Shown here in pieces: positions 15,980 through 24,993 of a stretch of 64,000 bases of DNA (the stretch's first letter is position 1; every line of letters begins with the position of its first letter). The stretch spans positions 124,001 to 188,000 of the forward strand of contig NZ_JAHZBQ010000002.1 in assembly GCF_019423325.1 (NCBI RefSeq), given 5' to 3'. A program made the position numbers and the translations under genes. Below the pieces are notes generated by a model. It searched no databases and had not been told where the DNA came from. It worked only from the letters and a program-made list of their open reading frames with translations. Origin of the DNA: Campylobacter sp. (lineage in GTDB: Bacteria; Campylobacterota; Campylobacteria; Campylobacterales; Campylobacteraceae).

Positions 15980-17791
15980 TTAACTAGGTACGATGGAGTT
16001 ACGACGCGCCGTTTTTGTAAGAGAGTAAATAATCAAAAGCATGATAAAAGCATAAACCAAATAGCCAGCTTTTGATATTTTTTTAGATATTTCCGAAATT
16101 TCATCATCCAAAAGAATGTTATAAATTTGCACATATTTTTTATCATTCGTAGATTCTTCTAAATATGCGGAAGGACAAAAATAACTGAATACATTTAATC
16201 TTTCTTCGGGTTTTGATTGGTTATTTTCGCTGTCTATTTGCTTTAGAATTGCAAGGCGATGATTCGCAATTAGTTTAATATCATAATCCACACTTTTGCC
16301 GCTATTAATCTTTATTAAATTCAAAATTTCCTTTGGCGCACTTTCATTGTTTTCTAATACATAATTTCTAAATTTATCGGGCTCTATTTTTGTGCTTTGA
16401 AATATCCCGCTAAATGGATTAAAAAGTTCTGGTTTAACCAATAAAAACATTATAAAGCAAACATAAATAAAAATATGAAAAACGTAAGAGATTTTGTATC
16501 CCATCTTCTCAGAGATATAGGTATATCCACAAATAAGGAACAAAAATATAAAAATAAATGTGCCTGTAGTATTGATGATATCATTTAATTCCGATAAAAA
16601 TGAATAATGTAAAAAAGAACTGGAAATAAGTTGGAACATATCGATAAGAAAGATTGGAAATATTGGGATAATTATGAGATCTTTCCACATTTGAGTGTCT
16701 GTCTCTCTAATCCGAATTGTGAACATAACTGCTATAAAGATAAAAGCAAATAAAGGAAATAACAGATTAAGCTCCTCTTTTTCCAAGCAGACTTCTAAAC
16801 ATACATACAAACAAGGAAAAAGCAAATTTAAGACTCCATAAACCATTACAATAGTGACGGCAAAATTAATGATCTTTACGAGATTTGAATGATGGTCGCT
16901 CGTAACACGATAAAGTTTTAATAGCATTAAATCTATAAAATTTTTAATATTCTTTCTTGCCGGATCTTTGGATTCTTTATTTTTAAGGTCGTCCTCTAGC
17001 TCTATCTCTTTACAATATAATTCGGAAACGCAGTATCTTATAGCATCAAGATGATTCCCCGTTTTAGTCGCTGTATTTTTTAAAACTCTAAAACTATCGC
17101 GGAAGTCATTCGCCGCTTCTTTAACCGAACTATTTCTCGCAGCTTTAGTTATAGTCCGCTTCAAGTCCTTATACTCAAAGTCTAGCTTGGAATTTATTAA
17201 ATTTAAATCCCCTTCAAATATGGTAGCGGAAAAATTTATGAAGTTTTTAAAACGAGTGCCGTAAAAAGACGCTAATTTTTTAAATATGCTCCCATGGAAA
17301 TCTACGCAATTATCAAATACGATATTATTGAAATAAGCATTATCCTGAAATATAACGTTAGAAAAATTTATAGGCTTTGAATATTCCTTTTTACCGAACT
17401 TATCAAAACTTACCGCCTTTTCAAATATGCAATTTGAAAAATTGGCAATCTTATTAAATTCCGATTTCTCAAACGAAACATATTTTTTAAATTTAGAATT
17501 TTCAAATGAGATTACTTCTTTAAATTTACAACCAATAAAACTTATTTTTTCTCCTATAACTCCCGTTATATTTAGACTATAAAAATCACAATTTTGGAAT
17601 TCTACCTCAAGCTCGCAAATAATTTTAGTCAAATTCAATACGCGATCTATTGCGCGAGGGCCATAGAAATTTTTAATAATATATTTTCCATTTTCCTCAT
17701 CAATATGTTCCGCGATATTGGCAAGCTCTACATCTTTACCTATAAACCCTCTTGATTTTAAATCATCTAGCCGCTCTTTGGAATTTTTCAT
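15980..17791 (-). CDS. Pentapeptide-repeat membrane protein, 603 aa
   Basis: Residues about 60-200 form phenylalanine-spaced pentapeptide repeats (SFIGCKFKEVISFENSKF, NFSNCIFEKAVSF, FYGTRFKNFINFSATIF), the right-handed beta-helix type. A linker follows with AANDFRDSFRVLKNTATKTGNHLDAI, typical of this protein class. About six hydrophobic spans occupy residues 305-460, and one more lies near the C-terminus (YLVYAFIMLLIIYSL). The DNA is visibly AT-richer than its neighbours, and the gene sits alone between miaA and nuoN, suggesting later acquisition. A sensor, channel or defence role is possible, but nothing in the sequence decides. Confidence 0.8.
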   Translation of the reverse strand: MKNSKERLDDLKSRGFIGKDVELANIAEHIDEENGKYIIKNFYGPRAIDRVLNLTKIICELEVEFQNCDFYSLNITGVIGEKISFIGCKFKEVISFENSKFKKYVSFEKSEFNKIANFSNCIFEKAVSFDKFGKKEYSKPINFSNVIFQDNAYFNNIVFDNCVDFHGSIFKKLASFYGTRFKNFINFSATIFEGDLNLINSKLDFEYKDLKRTITKAARNSSVKEAANDFRDSFRVLKNTATKTGNHLDAIRYCVSELYCKEIELEDDLKNKESKDPARKNIKNFIDLMLLKLYRVTSDHHSNLVKIINFAVTIVMVYGVLNLLFPCLYVCLEVCLEKEELNLLFPLFAFIFIAVMFTIRIRETDTQMWKDLIIIPIFPIFLIDMFQLISSSFLHYSFLSELNDIINTTGTFIFIFLFLICGYTYISEKMGYKISYVFHIFIYVCFIMFLLVKPELFNPFSGIFQSTKIEPDKFRNYVLENNESAPKEILNLIKINSGKSVDYDIKLIANHRLAILKQIDSENNQSKPEERLNVFSYFCPSAYLEESTNDKKYVQIYNILLDDEISEISKKISKAGYLVYAFIMLLIIYSLTKTARRNSIVPS

Positions 17792-17812
17792 CTCATTCCC
17801 CTAAAAAATAGC

Positions 17813-19588
17813 TTAATACCCGCTTAAAAAGACGAAATTATTTACCGCGCCGGTTAGGAATTTCACCAAAAACGGCGCCAGCACGCATGCTACGCTAGCT
17901 AGCACGACGGCAAATTTTATCTGCACCGAGACCGCGCTCAGCGAGCCGTCAAGCTCTGCGTCCTTTCGCGGCTCATGCAAAAACATACGCACGATAAGGC
18001 GCAGGTAATAATACAGCGCAAGCGCGCTATTTACCGCCATGATGACGGCGAGGGCGAAGTAGCCCGAATTGACCGCGGCGCTTAGCAGATACATCTTGCC
18101 CCAAAACACGCTAAACGGCGGAATGCCCGCAAGCGAGAGCATAAAGATCGCCGCGCATAGCGCAAAAAGCGGATGGGTGCGGATCAGCCCGTCAAATTTC
18201 TCAAAAGGATGCTCGAAGCGAGCCGCAAATTTAGAGCTTTGCTCGCAAATTTTAGCGCCTGGCTCGCAAGTTTCAGTGCCGAAAGGGGTCGCTTCCGCGT
18301 CGGGCTCGATCGCTTTCAAATTTGACCCGCTTGCTTTAGAATTTTGCTCGCTCGCTTTAACGCTCCACTCGTCGCAGGCTGAATTTTGCCCGCTCGCGCC
18401 TAAATTTAACTCGCCGGCAAAGCTCGGCTCATGATTTTGTGAAAAAGCGGGCTTTGCATTTGAGATAAAGCTCTCGTCGTTTGCATTTAAATTTAAAGCG
18501 GGACTTTGGGTTTTAAATTTTAAATTTAACGAGCGAGCGCGCCTTTGCCGCACGCACCAGATGAACGCAAACGCACCGAGGTTCGCGACGGCATATAGGA
18601 TCCAGTAGGTGAAAAGCGCGGCGTTTGCCTGTGTCGAGCCGATCACGATCGCGCAGAGCACGAAGCCAGCGTGCGAAACGGAGCTGAAAGCGAGCATCCG
18701 TTTGACGTCGCGCTGCACGAGCGCCATAAGATTTGCTAAGCTCATCGTAGCCACCGCTACGGCGTAGAGCACGATGTTTAGCCACTGCACGCCGATGCTT
18801 TGCAGCGCTTCAAACAGCCTGATCGCCACGACAAAGCCCGCGATCTTGGGCACGACGGACAAAAAGCCCGCCATAGCCGAGCTCGCACCCTCGTAAACGT
18901 CGGGCGTCCAGGTGTGAAACGGGATCAGCGAGAGCTTAAATCCTATCGAGACGATCATAAATGAGCAGGCGGCGAAAAGCAGGACGTTGGTTTGTAAATT
19001 TGAACTCTTGGCGATCTGCGCGATGTTTGAAATTTCCATAGAGCCGGTCGATAGAAAAAACATCGCCGCGCCGAATGCGAAAAAGCCCGATCCCAGCGCG
19101 CCCATTATGAAGTATTTTAGCGCCGCTTCGACCGATCTGGCGCGGTTGTGAAGCGCGATTAGCGTATAAAGCGCCAGCGAGCCCGTCTCAAGCCCAACGA
19201 GGATCATCATTAAATTTTCGCTCGCGACCATAAACTCATAGCCCACGAGCACGAATAAAAACAGCACGAAAAACTCCGCCGTGTGGTACTCGTGCGCGCT
19301 TCTTGCGCCCAAAGACAGAAAGATGAAAAATATCGAGCCTGCGAGCATGATAAGCATCGATAGCGTCGCGATTCCGTCCACCAGCATCACGTCGAAAAGC
19401 CCGCGTATGCCGCTGTTGTATCCAAAAACGAGCCCGAAGCCCAGAGCTAGCGCCAGTATCGTGATGACGGCGTAAAATTTATACGATAGCGTGCGCGCAA
19501 AAAGCGAAACCGCGAGCATCAGCAGGGCAAATCCTCCGAGTATCGCCATAGGTGCGATCGAGGCTAAATTTAAAAGATTATTTTGCAT
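17813..19588 (-). CDS. nuoN: NADH-quinone oxidoreductase subunit N with large low-complexity insert
   Basis: An antiporter-like membrane subunit of Complex I, last gene of the nuo operon. Conserved segments include KYFIMGALGSGFFAFG, FHTWTPDVYEGA and RDVKRMLAFSSVSHAG. At 591 residues it is over 100 longer than usual: residues about 350-465 are a polar Ser/Asn/Ala/Glu-rich stretch (NLGASGQNSACDE, KASGSNLKAIEPDAE) between two membrane helices. The insert DNA is about 18190-18540. The membrane parts on either side are intact, so the protein is probably functional with a large loop. Confidence 0.93.
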   Translation of the reverse strand: MQNNLLNLASIAPMAILGGFALLMLAVSLFARTLSYKFYAVITILALALGFGLVFGYNSGIRGLFDVMLVDGIATLSMLIMLAGSIFFIFLSLGARSAHEYHTAEFFVLFLFVLVGYEFMVASENLMMILVGLETGSLALYTLIALHNRARSVEAALKYFIMGALGSGFFAFGAAMFFLSTGSMEISNIAQIAKSSNLQTNVLLFAACSFMIVSIGFKLSLIPFHTWTPDVYEGASSAMAGFLSVVPKIAGFVVAIRLFEALQSIGVQWLNIVLYAVAVATMSLANLMALVQRDVKRMLAFSSVSHAGFVLCAIVIGSTQANAALFTYWILYAVANLGAFAFIWCVRQRRARSLNLKFKTQSPALNLNANDESFISNAKPAFSQNHEPSFAGELNLGASGQNSACDEWSVKASEQNSKASGSNLKAIEPDAEATPFGTETCEPGAKICEQSSKFAARFEHPFEKFDGLIRTHPLFALCAAIFMLSLAGIPPFSVFWGKMYLLSAAVNSGYFALAVIMAVNSALALYYYLRLIVRMFLHEPRKDAELDGSLSAVSVQIKFAVVLASVACVLAPFLVKFLTGAVNNFVFLSGY

Positions 19589-21107
19589 CGCTTCTTACCT
19601 TAAAATTTGCTTTTTCCATATAGGCGCGAGTCGCGGTTTGAGAGGCTTTGTTAAACATCAACTCAAGGCTTTGCGTCACGCTGGGCTCGATGCTCTTTAA
19701 CATCAGATTCGGCGCGACGCCGAGCACTACGACCAGCACGCAGATCGGGACGATAGAGCAAAGCTCGGTTCTGTTTAGATCGCGTAGCTTTTTATTCTCC
19801 TCATGCACGAGCGCGCCGAAGAAGGTCTTTTTATAAAGATTCATCGAATAGATCGCGCCCATTATGATGCCGAGTCCGCCCAAAAGCGCATAGCTAAAGC
19901 TGATCTTAAAAATCCCCGCAAGACTTAGGAATTCTCCCACGAAGCCGATGGTAAGCGGAAGGCCTATCGAGCCTAGCAGCACGACGCAAAAACAAAACGC
20001 ATAAAGCGGCATCACCCGCGCAAGCCCGCCGAATTCGCTAAAAAGCTTCGTGTGCCTGCGGTCGTATAAAAAGCCTACGAGCATAAAAAGCCCGCCGCTC
20101 ACGATACCGTGGCTTATCATCAAAAATACCGCGCCACTCATTCCTTCGCGGCTCATTGAAAAAATTCCAAGCATTATGACGCCCATATGCGCGATCGAGC
20201 TATAAGCGATAACCTGTTTGATATCCTTTTGCGCAAAGGCGATAAAGCTTGCATAGATGATCATAACGATCGCTACGGCGCACATCATCCCGCTAAAATA
20301 GACGCTCGCGTCGGGAAATAGCGGTAGCGAAAATCGCACGAAGCCGTAGGTACCCATCTTAAGAAGCACCGCGGCAAGCAGAACCGAGCCTATCGTAGGG
20401 GCCTGCCCGTGCGCGTACTGAAGCCAGGTATGAAAAGGAAAGCAAGGCGTCTTGATCGCAAAAGCGACCGAAAATGCCAAAAATAGAGGAATTTGCGTAC
20501 TAAGCGGCAGCGATAGGCTCTGCCAGTTTAGGATATTAAAGCTATACTCGCCCGTAGCCTCGTGATAGAAATAGCTCATCGCTACGAGTCCTACGAGTAG
20601 AAACATCGAACCGAGGAAGGTGTAGATGAAAAATTTCACCGCGGCGTAAATTCTCTTGCCGCTGCCCCACGCGCCGATGATGTAGAGCATAGGAATTAGC
20701 GAAAGCTCCCAAAAGATGTAAAACAAAATCGCATCCAGCGCCACGAAAACGCCCACCATCGTCATCTCTAAAAACAAAATGCAGATGATTAAATTTTTGG
20801 CGCGCTCTTTAATGCTTAGACTAAGCAGCGCCAAAAATGTAACCAGCGTGCTTAGGATCACTAAAAACAGCGAAATTCCGTCCACTCCGATGAAGTAGTT
20901 GATGCCGTATTCGCTTATGAAAGGGTGCAGCACGCTAAACGCGATGCCGTCCACCGGCTCGTAGAGTATCCACAAAACGAGCGAAAGCACGAACTCTATA
21001 AAGCTCATCGTAACGGCGTAGGTCTTAATGCTCGCTTCGTCGATCAAAAAGCCTAAAACCGCAGCTACCGCCGGAAAAAATATAACCAAACTTAAAAAGT
21101 ATTCCAT
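19578..21107 (-). CDS. nuoM: NADH-quinone oxidoreductase subunit M
   Basis: A 509-residue antiporter-like proton-pumping subunit. Conserved: FWELSLIPMLYIIGAWG, AFAIKTPCFPFHTWLQYAH, KMGTYGFVRFSLPLFP and KQVIAYSSIAHMGVI. ATG 21107 with GAGGTG upstream is chosen, 7 bases after the nuoL stop codon; the six-codon-longer frame overlaps nuoL. Membrane arm of Complex I. Confidence 0.95.
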   Translation of the reverse strand: MEYFLSLVIFFPAVAAVLGFLIDEASIKTYAVTMSFIEFVLSLVLWILYEPVDGIAFSVLHPFISEYGINYFIGVDGISLFLVILSTLVTFLALLSLSIKERAKNLIICILFLEMTMVGVFVALDAILFYIFWELSLIPMLYIIGAWGSGKRIYAAVKFFIYTFLGSMFLLVGLVAMSYFYHEATGEYSFNILNWQSLSLPLSTQIPLFLAFSVAFAIKTPCFPFHTWLQYAHGQAPTIGSVLLAAVLLKMGTYGFVRFSLPLFPDASVYFSGMMCAVAIVMIIYASFIAFAQKDIKQVIAYSSIAHMGVIMLGIFSMSREGMSGAVFLMISHGIVSGGLFMLVGFLYDRRHTKLFSEFGGLARVMPLYAFCFCVVLLGSIGLPLTIGFVGEFLSLAGIFKISFSYALLGGLGIIMGAIYSMNLYKKTFFGALVHEENKKLRDLNRTELCSIVPICVLVVVLGVAPNLMLKSIEPSVTQSLELMFNKASQTATRAYMEKANFKVRSDAK

Positions 21108-21114
21108 GCCCACC

Positions 21115-22962
21115 TCACAGCGCAAACGCCAAAATCAGCAAAATGAAAGATCCCAAAACCATCCACCTTAAATTTGCGCTCAAATCTCCGCTATTGCTTG
21201 CGCGATCCGCTCCTTCACCGCCTTTTACCGCGATGCGAGCGATCAGATCAACGCTGGCGTCTATGATCGCGCCGTCGCATTTAGCGCAGATCTCGCTAAG
21301 CTTAGCGTATCCGCGCACGATCACGCGCTCGTAAATTTGCGGGACAAAATACTGCGCGATCAAAATTTTATAAAATTTGCAGTTCTTTAAATTTTGGCTA
21401 AATTTGCCCTTGCCGTATGTCCAAATCGTGCCGATCGCCACCGCGCTTATCATCGCTAGCGTTATGGCGATCAAAATTACCTCCACGCCGTGCGGGATCG
21501 AAGCTTTAAAGCCCGGCAGTATGCTAAGCACGAACTCAGCAAAATCGTGCTCGAAAAAGCCCGCGATCACCGCAGGCACGGCTAATACGCCCATCGCGAT
21601 GAGGGCAAAGCCTTTCGCCTCGTGTGGATGGTGGGTAAATTTTTGCTTGCCGAAAAACACGAGCATTATCAGACGCACGCTGTAAAACGTCGTCATCGCA
21701 GCGCCCGCAAACAGCAGCGCCCAGATAAAATACGCGTCCGCGCTCCACGCCGCTTCCAAAATTTTATCTTTTGAGAAAAAGCCCGCGAACGGATAAAATC
21801 CGCAAAGCGCGAGCGAGCCTATGCACATCAAAATCGCCGTAGGCCGCATAAATTTATATAATCCGCCCATATTTTGGATATTTAGATCATCCTTCATCGC
21901 GTGCATTACGTTGCCCGCGCCCAAAAATAGAAGCGCTTTGAAAAACGCATGCGTCGCCAGATGAAATAGCGCAATCCAATACGCCCCGAGCCCTGCGGCT
22001 ACGAACATATAGCCAAGCTGCGAAAGCGTGGAGTAGGCGATGATTTTTTTAAGATCGTTATGAACCAGCGCCATCGACGCCGCAAAGACCGCCACAAAAG
22101 CGCCCAAGCAGACGATAAAGCCGCTTACTTCGGGCGCGAGCGCGAAAATCGCGTTTGCGCGGATTACCAGATAAACGCCTGCCGTAACCATCGTCGCTGC
22201 GTGAATAAGCGCGGACACGGGCGTCGGACCTGCCATCGCGTCGGCAAGCCAGGTATGGAACGGAAACTGCGCGCTCTTGCCCATCGCACCGATAAATAAA
22301 AGTGCGGCGATCAGAGTTAAAATTTCAGGCTCCAAGCTCGCTGCGTTCGCAAATACCACCTCGTAGCGCAACGAGCCGAAATTTAAATAGATCAGAAAAA
22401 TTCCAAGCAACATCCCAAGGTCTGCGATGCGGTTCATTATGAAAGCCTCGTTGGCGCACCAGCTGTAATTGCTCCTATCATACCAAAAGCCTATTAGCAG
22501 CCACGAGCAGAGTCCGACCCCCTCCCAGCCGATAAAAAGTCCTAAAAAATTATCGCTCGTTACCAAAACCAGCATCGAAAAAACGAAAAGCCCCATGAAG
22601 CTGAAAAATTTAGCGAAGTTTTCGTCATCCCACATATAGTAGATCGAATACACGTGCACGACGCTGGAAACGATGCCTACGACCACCATCATTACCGAAC
22701 TTACGCTATCTATGAGAAAGCTAAATTTTGCGTCCAAAAATCCGGTGCTTATGAAATCGGCTAAGCTTACGCTGATTAGGCGGTTGTCAGAGACGAGCTC
22801 CATCAAAGCAAGCGACGCGATAGTGCTTAAAATCACCAGCGCCGAGCAGACTACGCCAATAAACATCTTATCTTTGGCGCGAATGAAAACGCCTGCGAAG
22901 ATCGCCGAGGCAAGCGGTGCGAAAAGGGCGATTAAGAGCCATACAAAAACGGTATCAAGCAT
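21115..22962 (-). CDS. nuoL: NADH-quinone oxidoreductase subunit L
   Basis: A 615-residue antiporter-like subunit with the long C-terminal lateral helix region typical of NuoL. Conserved: FIGWEGVGLCSWLLIGFWY, FPFHTWLADAMAGPTPVSAL, HNDLKKIIAYSTLSQLGYM and HLATHAFFKALLFLGAG. The second ATG (22962) has AAGG at correct spacing and overlaps nuoK by 8 bases; the first ATG (22971) has its ribosome site too close. Last subunit of the distal proton channel. Confidence 0.95.
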   Translation of the reverse strand: MLDTVFVWLLIALFAPLASAIFAGVFIRAKDKMFIGVVCSALVILSTIASLALMELVSDNRLISVSLADFISTGFLDAKFSFLIDSVSSVMMVVVGIVSSVVHVYSIYYMWDDENFAKFFSFMGLFVFSMLVLVTSDNFLGLFIGWEGVGLCSWLLIGFWYDRSNYSWCANEAFIMNRIADLGMLLGIFLIYLNFGSLRYEVVFANAASLEPEILTLIAALLFIGAMGKSAQFPFHTWLADAMAGPTPVSALIHAATMVTAGVYLVIRANAIFALAPEVSGFIVCLGAFVAVFAASMALVHNDLKKIIAYSTLSQLGYMFVAAGLGAYWIALFHLATHAFFKALLFLGAGNVMHAMKDDLNIQNMGGLYKFMRPTAILMCIGSLALCGFYPFAGFFSKDKILEAAWSADAYFIWALLFAGAAMTTFYSVRLIMLVFFGKQKFTHHPHEAKGFALIAMGVLAVPAVIAGFFEHDFAEFVLSILPGFKASIPHGVEVILIAITLAMISAVAIGTIWTYGKGKFSQNLKNCKFYKILIAQYFVPQIYERVIVRGYAKLSEICAKCDGAIIDASVDLIARIAVKGGEGADRASNSGDLSANLRWMVLGSFILLILAFAL

Positions 22963-23278
22963 CCGGCCCATCCTTAGAAGGATTTTTAAAATTTACGAAA
23001 CTGTCAAGTTCGATGCTGCCCGTTTTCTTATACCACAAGATGAGCAGCCCAAGCCCCACGGCCATCTCGCTCGCGGCGATCGCTACGATGAAAAGCGCAA
23101 AAATTTCGCCGTTTATGTTGTCGTAAAATTTCGCCACGGCGACGAGGGCCAAATTTGCGGCGTTTAATAAAATTTCGCTCGAAAAAAAGAGCATTATTAA
23201 ATTCCGTCGCTTCATCATACCCGCAAGCCCGAGCCCAAACATCATCGCAGCGACGATCAGATAGTGATTTAGACCCAT
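22955..23278 (-). CDS. nuoK: NADH-quinone oxidoreductase subunit K
   Basis: A 107-residue, three-span membrane subunit. The pattern LMFFSSEILLNAANLALVA with the conserved glutamate in span 2 and FIVAIAASEMAVGLGLL with the span-3 glutamate is diagnostic. A slightly long polar C-terminus (NFKNPSKDGPDA) follows. It starts one base after the nuoJ stop codon. Confidence 0.95.
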   Translation of the reverse strand: MGLNHYLIVAAMMFGLGLAGMMKRRNLIMLFFSSEILLNAANLALVAVAKFYDNINGEIFALFIVAIAASEMAVGLGLLILWYKKTGSIELDSFVNFKNPSKDGPDA

Positions 23279-23279
23279 T

Positions 23280-23807
23280 TTACCCCTCGCTCTCTTCGTA
23301 TGTCAGACTCGCGTCCATCTGCTTATGTGCAAGCACGATAGCGCAGATCATCGCCACGAGCAGCATCACGGCGGCAAGCTCGAAAATCGCCAGATATTTT
23401 GTAAAGATAATCATCCCAAGCGCCTCGGTATCGTCGGTGTTTAAAATTTTAAGCGTTTCTACGTTGTTCGCAACCACCGCGCCGAGCACGATAATCACGA
23501 GCAAAAATGCAATCACGCCGCTAAGTGCGAAAAATAGCCTTGCGCCCTTTTTCGGCTCGCTTACGTTTTTATCCGCACCCAAAAACATCAGCGCGAAGCC
23601 GTAAAGCACGATCACGGCGCCCGTGTAAACTATGATCTGCACCACGCCTAAAAACTCCGCATCCAGCAAGAAGAAAAATCCGCTCATAAAAACCATGCCG
23701 CCGGCCAGCGCGCTAAGGGCGTAAAGGACGTTTTTGCTAAAAACGCTGATACCGAAAAGCGCCAGGCAAACCGCGCTGAAAAAATAAAATGCAAGCGTTT
23801 GTATCAT
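23280..23807 (-). CDS. nuoJ: NADH-quinone oxidoreductase subunit J
   Basis: A 175-residue subunit with five membrane spans. FLGVVQIIVYTGAVIVLYGFALMF is the conserved core helix pair of NuoJ. It overlaps the end of nuoI by 4 bases (ATGA). Membrane arm. Confidence 0.94.
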   Translation of the reverse strand: MIQTLAFYFFSAVCLALFGISVFSKNVLYALSALAGGMVFMSGFFFLLDAEFLGVVQIIVYTGAVIVLYGFALMFLGADKNVSEPKKGARLFFALSGVIAFLLVIIVLGAVVANNVETLKILNTDDTEALGMIIFTKYLAIFELAAVMLLVAMICAIVLAHKQMDASLTYEESEG

Positions 23808-24982
23808 TGCTCCTCCCCCTGCGCTGAGGAATCCGGCGCGGAACTTTGCGTAGAATTCTCAGCGTCCGCGGCGGAATTCTTTTTGGAATTTGCCTTAGAT
23901 TTTTTACCTCGCCCGGCAGAATTTCCCGCGTCTTGTGGAACGAAATTTTCTTTGGAATTCTCCAAAGAATCGTCGTCCGTAGCGAAATTCTTTTTAAAAT
24001 TTTCCGCAGAATCGCCGACAGAATTTTCAGGGTGCGACGCAACGGAACTCTCTTTAGAATTTTCCGCCAAATTTTTACTATCCGTGGCGGAATCTTCGGC
24101 GCTTTGAGAGATGGGATTTTCTTTGGAATTTCGCTGCGAATCGGGCGCGAAATTTTGAGCGTCCGTAACGGAATTTTCTTTAGAATTTTCGGCGTCCGCG
24201 GCGGAGCTTTCCTTTAAGCTCGCCAGCTTGGTATTTTGTCGCTCGGCTAAAATTTCGCCGCTTAAGCCAGCACCCTTTGAAAATAAAATTTTATCGTTAG
24301 CGGCGCCCTCTTTTTTAGAGCTTTCCGCGGCGCTATTTTTTAAATTTGAATCCGCGCTCTTTAAGCTTAGCTCATCGCTTGCGGCGTCGCTTTTTATATA
24401 AGCGTTCGGCGTCACCTTGATCCGCGCGCCTGCGTTTTCATCCAGGCTACCATAGCCTGCAAACTCCTGCGCCGCGCCGTTTAAACATAAATTTTCACCG
24501 CGAATTAAAAGATCCTCTTTAAATCCGTAATACGCGCGCTGTTCGCTCGCAAGCTCATATTCACAGCCGTGCACGATAGCGATCTCGGGGCAGACGTCCG
24601 CGCAGAGCCCGCAATAGACGCAGCGCCCTAAATTTATCGAATAGTTATCTACCTTTTTGCGGCCGTCGGCGCCGAGGCTGGTCTCCATCGCGATACAGTT
24701 TGCCACGCAGATCTTCTCGCACAAGCCACATCCGATGCAGCGTTCGCTGCCGCTTTCAAGCAGGCGCATAAGCTTGTGCACGCCACGGTATCTAGGCGGC
24801 ATGACAAATTTTTCCATAGGATACCGAAGCGTATGCGAGCCGCCGCGCTTAAACATATTTTTTAGCACCACCCACAGCCCCACGAAAAGCTCGCCGCTAA
24901 AGGTGCGGGTTAGGAATCTGCGAAACTTATCGCCGCCGGATTTAATAGGGGCTCGTTTATCGATCTGGGCGTATCTTGCCAT
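23804..24982 (-). CDS. nuoI: NADH-quinone oxidoreductase subunit I with about 200-residue repetitive tail
   Basis: The first 190 or so residues are normal NuoI, with two [4Fe-4S] ferredoxin motifs, CIGCGLCEKIC and CVYCGLCADVC, that carry electrons between NuoG/B clusters. The protein then continues to 392 residues with a Ser/Asn/Glu/Lys-rich tail of degenerate repeats (NSKENSVTDAQNF, NSKENPISQS, NSKESSVASHPEN, NSKENFVPQD). Normal NuoI ends near 200. The tail DNA (about 23815-24400) repeats words such as GAATTTTCTTTGGAATT. ATG 24982 with GGAGGG upstream is the real start; the long frame beyond it lies in nuoH. Confidence 0.92.
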   Translation of the reverse strand: MARYAQIDKRAPIKSGGDKFRRFLTRTFSGELFVGLWVVLKNMFKRGGSHTLRYPMEKFVMPPRYRGVHKLMRLLESGSERCIGCGLCEKICVANCIAMETSLGADGRKKVDNYSINLGRCVYCGLCADVCPEIAIVHGCEYELASEQRAYYGFKEDLLIRGENLCLNGAAQEFAGYGSLDENAGARIKVTPNAYIKSDAASDELSLKSADSNLKNSAAESSKKEGAANDKILFSKGAGLSGEILAERQNTKLASLKESSAADAENSKENSVTDAQNFAPDSQRNSKENPISQSAEDSATDSKNLAENSKESSVASHPENSVGDSAENFKKNFATDDDSLENSKENFVPQDAGNSAGRGKKSKANSKKNSAADAENSTQSSAPDSSAQGEEQ

Positions 24983-24993
24983 CGCAACCCTCC

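Noticed and set aside
23737..24217. Several open frames overlapping the NuoI tail in other frames
   Set aside because: They mirror the repeat structure of the tail DNA; the nuoI frame is continuous with the conserved domain.
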